Source: Exobasidium rhododendri
Lineage: Eukaryota; Basidiomycota; Exobasidiomycetes; Exobasidiales; Exobasidiaceae
Direction: 5' to 3'
Length of the DNA stretch: 64,000 nucleotides
NCBI GenBank assembly: GCA_026210745.1
Contig: CP110630.1
Coordinates: 5,022,001 to 5,086,000, forward strand
This document shows positions 58,214 to 64,000 of this stretch, piece by piece (position 1 is the stretch's first letter; each line of letters starts with the position of its first letter). The notes under the pieces are model-generated. The model ran no database searches. It worked only from the letters and a program-made list of their open reading frames with translations, and was not told where the DNA came from. Made by a program: the position numbers and the translations under genes.

Positions 58214-58763
58214 CCTTGTCGAGAGATCCCTACTGTGGTACCCTTGTCGCGACTACGGCCATGTCGTTGTGCAACGCTCAAAGCGGCAAGCTGGTGGGAA
58301 GACCTTGCGATGAACGTGAGCGGGTGTTTTTTTGGTTGATATATAGATAGGCAATCGGTATTTCTGCTCGGGCGCGACGTAGATTTCAAGAGGACTGTAG
58401 TATTCCCACTAGCCCTCTTCTCCAAGCTCCACGCTTCCTCTGCGCTTGTTGACCTCGTAGCGGCGCATCGCAGAACAGATTTGCAGTCCATCATGCTGCG
58501 AATGGTCAGAGCCTGTAGCATGCGTCTCCAGCTCATGGCGGATGGCTTTTGCGTCTGTTAGCGCAAGTGTAGCTCGAGTGTGGGCTACTTACTATGTCTG
58601 TCGGCCTTTCTTTCTCACATGCTTACCCCCACCCCCGCGAGGTACACGATAAAGTTTCGATGCTGCGACTATGTGATAATGCGACTTTTACGGTCTTGAT
58701 GGCATTGTATTGCGTTGCCTTTGAGGAAACTGCCTCGCCAGCACTTTTGGCCACGATCTGCGA
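58214..58763. other. Intergenic, SPX-EXS promoter
   Basis: 550 bp upstream of the SPX-EXS start and upstream of the bleomycin hydrolase relic. A short minus ORF here (58536-58210) has no family features and overlaps the start codon, so it is treated as noise. Should contain the SPX-EXS promoter. Confidence 0.4.
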
Positions 58764-59231
58764 TTGATCAGATTGCCGTCTCCTACAATGGGACCGTACG
58801 CGGTCAGAGCTTTTCATGTAATTATTTTATCAAAGAGATCATTGCTCGTCTATAGAGGAGCAAGCCTTTTCGATGGTCAGCAACGAGGCGCAAATGTGTA
58901 CTGCATTGCCACTTGCTCACTAGTCGAGGAAGAAAGAACAAAAGCGCTCGCGCTCAATTTACTTACTACCGCCCATTCACGGCAGGAACTGCGACCTCTA
59001 GACGATCGAGTCTTTGGCTTTCTCAAGACGGCGCCCACCAATGATGGGGGTCAGTGGGATATGGTGACGAACTTGATTAAAAAGTATGGACTGGTGTCGA
59101 AGGCAAACTACCCAGAAAGCTACAACAGCTCCAACTCCTCGCAGATTAATTGGCTGCTGACACTCAAGCTCCGAGAATACGCTTTGGAGTTCCGAGCACT
59201 GAAGCAGTCGACCCTGTTCGCTTGTGAATGA
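58764..59231 (+). pseudogene. Bleomycin hydrolase (C1B peptidase) relic
   Basis: One open frame carries a clear middle piece of bleomycin hydrolase (Blh1/Lap3): DDRVFGFLKTAPTNDGGQWD, then NLIKKYGLVSKANYPESYNS and WLLTLKLREYALEFR. Family members are about 450-480 residues; here roughly 100-120 are recognisable. The N-terminal block with the catalytic Cys (SSGRCWLFA-type) is not found upstream. The frame ends at a TGA just after the conserved helix, and nothing downstream in any frame resembles the catalytic His/Asn region. The segment before DDRVFG (LFDGQQRGAN) is only weakly similar. So this is a truncated copy, not a split gene with introns. Exact relic limits are uncertain. Confidence 0.7.
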
Positions 59232-59664
59232 CCCCAGACGATCGTACAGCAAGCTCATCACTGTAGATCGACTTCAGAACGTGTGGGGTGGCCAACCAGC
59301 CCTTTACGTCAACTTCAGCAAAAGATCTCTCGCCCAACACTTTAATTGATCAACTCGAAGGCCTCTTCTTCGGGGAACGCCAATCTCGAGGCGAAGCTGA
59401 CGGCGATTACCACGCACGCACAATGCACAGCAGAACCATTGCCCTTCCCTCCACACAACATGTAGCCACTCCACACCGTCAGTGTGATCCCAGCCATCAT
59501 CTACTTTAGATTGACTCCGACGAGGATTTGGCAGCCTCACGAAAGTGGAGGTGCGTCCTTTTTCCTGGCTCCATATCAGACGGCGGTCGGATTTCTTCTC
59601 TTTCTTCTCTTAGCTCCAAACTCTAGTTCCCTCCCTCCCTCCTTACGTCTGACTCAATCTCACT
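59232..59664. promoter_or_regulatory. Promoter of the reductase gene plus relic remainder
   Basis: 433 bp from the stop of the bleomycin hydrolase relic to the reductase start. A C/T-rich run with CCTCCCT repeats at about 59600-59645 precedes the ATG, a common fungal promoter or 5' UTR feature. No further bleomycin hydrolase sequence recognised. Confidence 0.45.
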
Positions 59665-60785
59665 ATGTCCTCTAGCTCGCCAATCGTCCTGATCACCGGA
59701 ATCACGGGCTTCCTTGCGGCGCATGTACTTGACTCTGTTCTTGCTGACCCGGCAAAGTATCGAGTCCGAGGAACAGTGCGAAATTTGGGTAAGAAGGAAG
59801 CCTTACTGGCAAGACTTGGAGCAGAGAATGCCGCAAGAGTGGAGCTTGTTCAAGTAAGCGCAACGGAAAAGGACGATCTATCGGAAGCAGTCAGGGGTGT
59901 GACGTATATAGCACATGTTGCGAGCCCGTATCAATTGCAAGTAGAAGATGTCGAGAGAGACTTGCTCATTCCCGCAGTGGAAGGCACTTTGAACATCTTA
60001 CGATATGCTAAAAAGGAACCTTCAGTGAAGAAAGTGGCCATCACCAGCAGTTTTGCTGCTGTGGTCGACTTTACGAAGGGAGGACCCAACAGACCTGGCT
60101 ACGTCTACACAAAAGAGAACTGGAATCCACACAATCGTGAAGATGCCAAGGGGCCTGTTGCTTACGCCGTCTCGAAGAAGTTGGTGAGTGCGCAAAGTCA
60201 TGTCGATACGCCGTGTCCGTCTGACCGGGAAACTTACTGCTCTTTATGGTCACCATCCAGGCCGACAAAGCGGCATGGGACTTCGTCGAAAAGGAGAAGC
60301 CGCAATTTGAGATCTCCACCTTTAACCCTCCCATGATTTACGGTCAGACGCTGCAACCTGGAGTCACGCTCTCCAGTCTCAACACGTCCTCCAAGACGAT
60401 ATACACCTTGATTTCCTCGGCTGATGCTATGCCCGATGACCGATTGCCACTCTTCTGCCATGCATCCGACGTGGGAGACGCTCACGTTCGTTGGCTGTCG
60501 TCCAAGACTGCTAGTCCTCAGCGATATCTCCTCTTTGGCGGTCGATTCAATTGGGCCATGGCGGTACAGCACATTTCAGAGACAAGACCCGACTTAAGGG
60601 AAAGACTGCCAAAGGGATACGAAAAGGCTATTCTTGACAAGAAAAATCCCAATGAATCCTACGCTACCCTTGATTGCACACCAGCAAAGGAGGAACTACA
60701 CATTTCTTTCAAGGGCTGGAAAGAGACACTCGATGATAGTCTCGACAGCTTGTTGAGTCTGGAGAAGAACAAAGACTGGAAGTGA
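59665..60785 (+). CDS. Extended SDR, GRE2/dihydroflavonol-reductase-like
   Basis: NAD(P)H-dependent aldehyde/ketone reductase of the extended short-chain dehydrogenase group (yeast Gre2, methylglyoxal reductase, is the best-known relative). Exons are 59665-60183 and 60261-60785, separated by a 77-nt intron (GTGAGT ... CCAG), giving 347 residues (Gre2 is 342). The cofactor loop VLITGITGFLAAHV is GxxGxxA. The catalytic Ser is in AITSSFAAVVDF and the Tyr-Lys pair in VAYAVSKKLADKAAWDF. The conserved NPPMIYGQTLQP segment follows, and HASDVGDAHV is the typical DVRDVA-like block. Substrate is not deducible. Its stop is only 13 nt from the stop of the convergent epoxide hydrolase. Confidence 0.92.
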
Positions 60786-60798
60786 TACAATCGGACTC

Positions 60799-62702
60799 TT
60801 AGTCAATCCAGATGGCTTCGAAGCAATCCCTGATGTCTTCAATGTACTGAGCGGGCCTTTCCAAAGCAATAAAGTGTCCTCCAGAAGCGTGTGTTCGATA
60901 CCACTGAATGTTTGCCGTCTTTTTCTGCCAGGAGAGAGGCGCAGGTGCAATCTGCAGGAGTAGAGATGAGCACGTCAGCTCGACTTCTACATAGTCGTGT
61001 GAGGCTTCTCCCCTACCGCCCCTCGAGCAATGAACGAGCGTCACCTACTTCCTTGACGAAATCACTGAAACCTGTGGGCTGCTTGATGAACAAAGCTGGG
61101 TCTGCAGATGCGGATTCTGGCCCAGTCGGTGGTCTGTTGCGGTAGTTGTAGATTGATCTAGGCATGGTGTCTGTACACCACCATAGCGTCAAAAGTGCAC
61201 AGATTTCAGCGTCAGAAGGGCTGCGAACAAGATGAGGGGTGGAGCGTGCTTTACTTTAGTGAAAAGCCGACTGCCTAAGAGACCACAGTCACTCACTCTT
61301 CGTCTGTCCACTCCAGCATCTTCTCCCCAATCCAAGCAAGGAGTGCGCCTGGATCAGCAGAAAGGACAAGGCCTAAGGTGGAAGGTCTTGATCCTTGCAT
61401 GGCGGCATATGCACTTCCTGATGACATGAAATTCAACGTCTTGAGTACTCTAGCCTGGTCTGGCTTGCTCAGGGGTGCAGGTAAACCGAAAAATACATGG
61501 CCGAGCGATGTCCAGATGGTGGGTTCTTGGGTGTAGCTAATCCTGGACTTCCAACGAGGGTATTCGCGAATCGTTTGCAGTGTCGACGAGATCAGTGTTG
61601 GTGTGACTGCGCAGAAGATGGAATAGACCCGTGAGGGAACAAGACGGGCGATCCAGCTGATTAGAGGTGGGCTCAAAAGCGGTGGTGGGGCAGGGCAGAA
61701 GTTGAGATGCAAGGCGTCAACATTGGAAGGGTACAGTCTACACAGGTGTCTCGCCAGTGAAGCACCCCAGTCTCCTGCCTGAATGGCATACCGCTTGTAG
61801 CCCAAAGACAGCATCAACTTATGCAGAATCCGCGCCTCATCTGTGTGGCATGCGTGATAAGTGTGTAATGAGGGAGGAGGAAGAACATGAAAGGAAGACG
61901 ATCAGACCAAGCAATGCAAAAGTATGCCCCTCCAAGAAATCCCTACCTTGGAGAAGGAAGTCACCCTGTGGTCCGCTGTGATTACCCCTGCCGTCAGAGT
62001 CTACGGTTGGTGCAGAGCTCCACAAATAGCCAGTCTGAGACGGCACCACAACGTCAAAGGCAATCGTTTGAGCATTACCAGGATGTGCCAGAGGTTTGAT
62101 TACTTCGAAGAAGTCGTGGACACTAGATGGCCACCCGTGAAGCAGGAGAAGTGGAACGACGGGTCGAGCTACCGAAGATGATCGTTCTGATGCCTTTTCC
62201 AGGATATAGTGCAGCTTGACATCTTCAACTGCAAGTTGGCACGTCAACGTAAGCATCTCACCCGTTTCCATTCATCATCATTTCGTCGAAACGTAAAAGA
62301 CACTGTGCCGGACTCACTGTCAATCTTGTAATGCTGGAAGCTCTCTATCTTCTTCTGAAAGGCAGGCCAGCTATCGTGATCTGGCCCTAGTCTGCTCTCA
62401 TTGCGACTCTTTCTCTCCTCAGATAGAAAGTCTTGCCAGGCGAAGAGGAGCTGCTGATAGCGACGATGTGACAGGCCTGGGAAGTCGCTCAATTCGCCGT
62501 GTCTCAGCGCTTCTTCCGTACATACCAAGTCACCGTTTCCTTTCTCCTCCCTTTACTCACCGAAGCGCTCCTTGTCAGACTCAAAGGGTGCGACCGAATC
62601 CGGTCTACGCTTTGCCTCCTTGCAAGCTCTGTCCAGACGCTGACGGAGATCGTCTAGCCTTTCCCCATCTAGGGTGGGAATAAACGGTGTCGATGAGCTC
62701 AT
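60799..62702 (-). CDS. Microsomal-type epoxide hydrolase, six exons
   Basis: Alpha/beta-hydrolase that opens epoxides to diols, usually ER-linked. Exons are 62702-62561, 62512-62318, 62228-61947, 61840-61297, 61220-61049 and 60951-60799, giving 495 residues. Introns are 48-106 nt; the first is unusually short. The N-terminal EHN region includes RRYQQLLFAWQDFLSEE. The oxyanion motif is LLLHGWPSSVHDFFE. The nucleophile Asp is about 230 in QAGDWGASLARHL. The catalytic His is about 471 in SGGHFIALERPAQY. Exon 5 starts at 61220, because only this acceptor gives DPSDAEICALLTLWWCTDTM and then PRSIYNYR, the usual lid sequence. No N-terminal membrane anchor is seen, unlike mammalian EPHX1. Tail-to-tail with the reductase. 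Confidence 0.9.
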
Positions 62703-63887
62703 TCTTCTGCAGTGGAGGGGGCGGAGAGCAAGACGCACGACTTGTAACTGAGACTGCACGGCCCCCCCCTTTCTTTGACACTTTCGTGGACACGACAAAA
62801 TCTTCTCGAGACGCAACTGTGCACAGACAGCTGAGAGAGAAGCGTTTCTTATCGCGCGAGAAAAAGGCAACACAAGCGGGGAAAAAGCGTTTCACACTTG
62901 CTTTTCCCGTAGACACACCACGGAGGTATGATGCTGCTGCATGTGCCGCACTAGTTGCAACAGATACAGCCGCATTTGACAGAGAAGGGTGCAACGTTGG
63001 ACAGAAGTTGGTTTGAAGTCATGTTTCTCCGATCCGATTTAGCGTCGATGTTCCTGGGCTAAAGACCCCGTTGATTCGTCGTCTGTAGTGTCCTCTCACA
63101 AAATGTCTGCTCCTAGCGATCAAAGCAGTGCTAGCGCAAATCGACTCAGGCACCTCAAGCGATTAGGGTGCGAAATGCAAAGAACCTCGTGCTTAGGGGG
63201 AGGGAAGAGGGCAAGTGGGGGACATTTGGAAGATATGCACGTAAGAGTTAACTTTCGTTCTAACAAAGGAGGGAAAAAACTGAAAAAAGGGCCACTAGTC
63301 TCCTGTTACTACAAGAACTGAAACATTCGAACTTGTATTTTGTTTGTTGCCGGACTGCTTAAATTCATTTCCCTTTACCTTTAGATCGTCCGGAGCCTAG
63401 AATCAGCACAGACCGGAGAGAGGAAGAGAGGGGGGGGGGGTAATCGTGTATTGGCCTTTCTTCGATTGCTCTGAGCACATACACATCTCGCGTTGCAAGC
63501 GCTTAAAGGGCAACGACGACCTTACTCCCGAATTAACGTAGACCTTTCTCTCTTTCCCTCTCACTTCTCCTCATCGTAAAGTGTTTTAACGCATCAGTCC
63601 CGCACTCGCACACCTTCCTACGGCTCGCGCAAGGGTCATACTGGAGCTGCACTTCTACTGCCACTCATCGACCTTTTTCCTTAGATAGAGAGGCCTGGAC
63701 ATCAGCAGACTCTGATAAAAGAATCTAGTCTTTCATCAGAGCATGAAGGCGTCGGCGTTACTTTGCTGTGTCATAGATATCCCAGTCTCAGTGCTCTCCC
63801 GGTACTTCTTGTCTACTTCAACGCTTTTCCCAATTTTCTGACCGTCCTTTCCTTCACTCTCTGTCTCTCTACGTGGGGCAAGGGACG
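62703..63887. other. 1.2-kb region without a firmly supported gene
   Basis: Upstream of the epoxide hydrolase (-) and of the partial gene at 63888 (+). A 72-residue ORF at 63103-63321 (MSAPSDQSSASANRLRHLK start, very basic tail) has an ATG after a plausible leader but no family features; I give it about 0.2. A G11 run lies at 63430-63440, and C/T-rich DNA occurs near 63540-63575. No tRNA recognised. Confidence 0.4.
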
Positions 63888-64000
63888 ATGTCGCTTTCAG
63901 AGGATGGCCACTACACCGTAGAGGACATGTCGATAAAGCCTCGATGGAACGCTTGGAAAAGATTGACAGGTGTGGCGGTGAACAATCCGAACCAGTCCTA
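63888..64000 (+). CDS. 5' end of an unidentified gene (truncated by window edge)
   Basis: Open frame of 37 codons from an ATG, following a long T/C-rich leader (63660-63870) typical of a 5' UTR. The peptide starts MSLSEDGHYTVEDMSIKPRW and then has NAWKRLTGVAVNNPN. Too little sequence for identification. The reading frame is still open at the last base, so the gene continues outside the window. Confidence 0.5.
   Translation, partial: MSLSEDGHYTVEDMSIKPRWNAWKRLTGVAVNNPNQS

Noticed and set aside
58210..58536. 108-residue minus ORF upstream of SPX-EXS
   Set aside because: Overlaps the SPX-EXS start codon region and has no conserved features; likely 5' UTR noise.
61136..61220. Exon 5 acceptor of the epoxide hydrolase at GTACAG (about 61167)
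   Set aside because: It puts a stop codon (TAG) directly in frame. The upstream acceptor at 61221 keeps the frame and gives the conserved lid sequence.
62687..63016. + strand ORF of 109 residues over the epoxide hydrolase start
   Set aside because: Begins inside epoxide hydrolase exon 1 on the opposite strand; composition looks like promoter translation.
1..64000. Transposons, tRNA, rRNA, CRISPR arrays, virus-derived genes
   Set aside because: None recognised: no reverse transcriptase, transposase or integrase motifs in the frames read, no tRNA-like A/B box pairs and no regular spaced repeats.

Overview
The window is nuclear DNA of a basidiomycete fungus, most likely Ustilaginomycotina, although the subphylum is inferred only from general gene character and is not secure. 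It is eukaryotic because genes are interrupted by short introns (48-106 bp), mostly with GTGAGT or GTAAGT donors and YAG acceptors. The gene set includes coatomer alpha, SRP14, RRP12, PP1, LETM1 and SPX-EXS. Genes are dense, on both strands, and not in operons. I rebuilt most gene models by joining exons across splice sites that keep the reading frame and restore conserved protein sequence. Several of the resulting exons are only 3-40 nt long.

Layout: 0-11 kb holds glycogen debranching enzyme (-) and a long Caf120/Skg3-like PH protein (-). 11-17 kb has the NatC catalytic subunit NAA30 (-), divergent from an ABCC transporter (+). 17-24 kb has coatomer alpha (-) and a DHA1-type MFS transporter (-). 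24-33 kb has a GNAT acetyltransferase (+), a candidate p31comet (MAD2L1BP) homologue (+), a DUF726/Mil1-like protein (-), SRP14 (+), a probable mitochondrial protein (+) and an 82-residue membrane protein with six exons (-). 33-41 kb has an orphan Ser-rich protein (-), LETM1/Mdm38 (-), a DUF202 membrane protein (+) and an orphan acidic protein (+). 41-54 kb has PP1 (-), an unclear 1.5 kb segment, a UBE3D-type ubiquitin ligase at the end of a very long ORF (-), RRP12 (-) and a small mitochondrial protein (+). 54-64 kb has an SPX-EXS (XPR1/Syg1) protein (-), a decayed bleomycin hydrolase fragment (+), a GRE2/DFR-like reductase (+), a microsomal-type epoxide hydrolase (-) and the start of one more gene at the right edge.

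These are mostly housekeeping genes: secretory pathway (COPI, SRP, AP-1 accessory), ribosome assembly, mitochondrial ion homeostasis, phosphate sensing and export, and carbon storage. Detoxification genes (ABCC, MFS, reductase, epoxide hydrolase) lie among them. No transposon, CRISPR array, rRNA or tRNA was recognised. The most interesting items are the p31comet candidate, the UBE3D domain on a long N-terminal extension, the six-exon gene whose first coding exon is just the start codon, the Mil1-type WQEMP motif split by an intron, and the bleomycin hydrolase relic.
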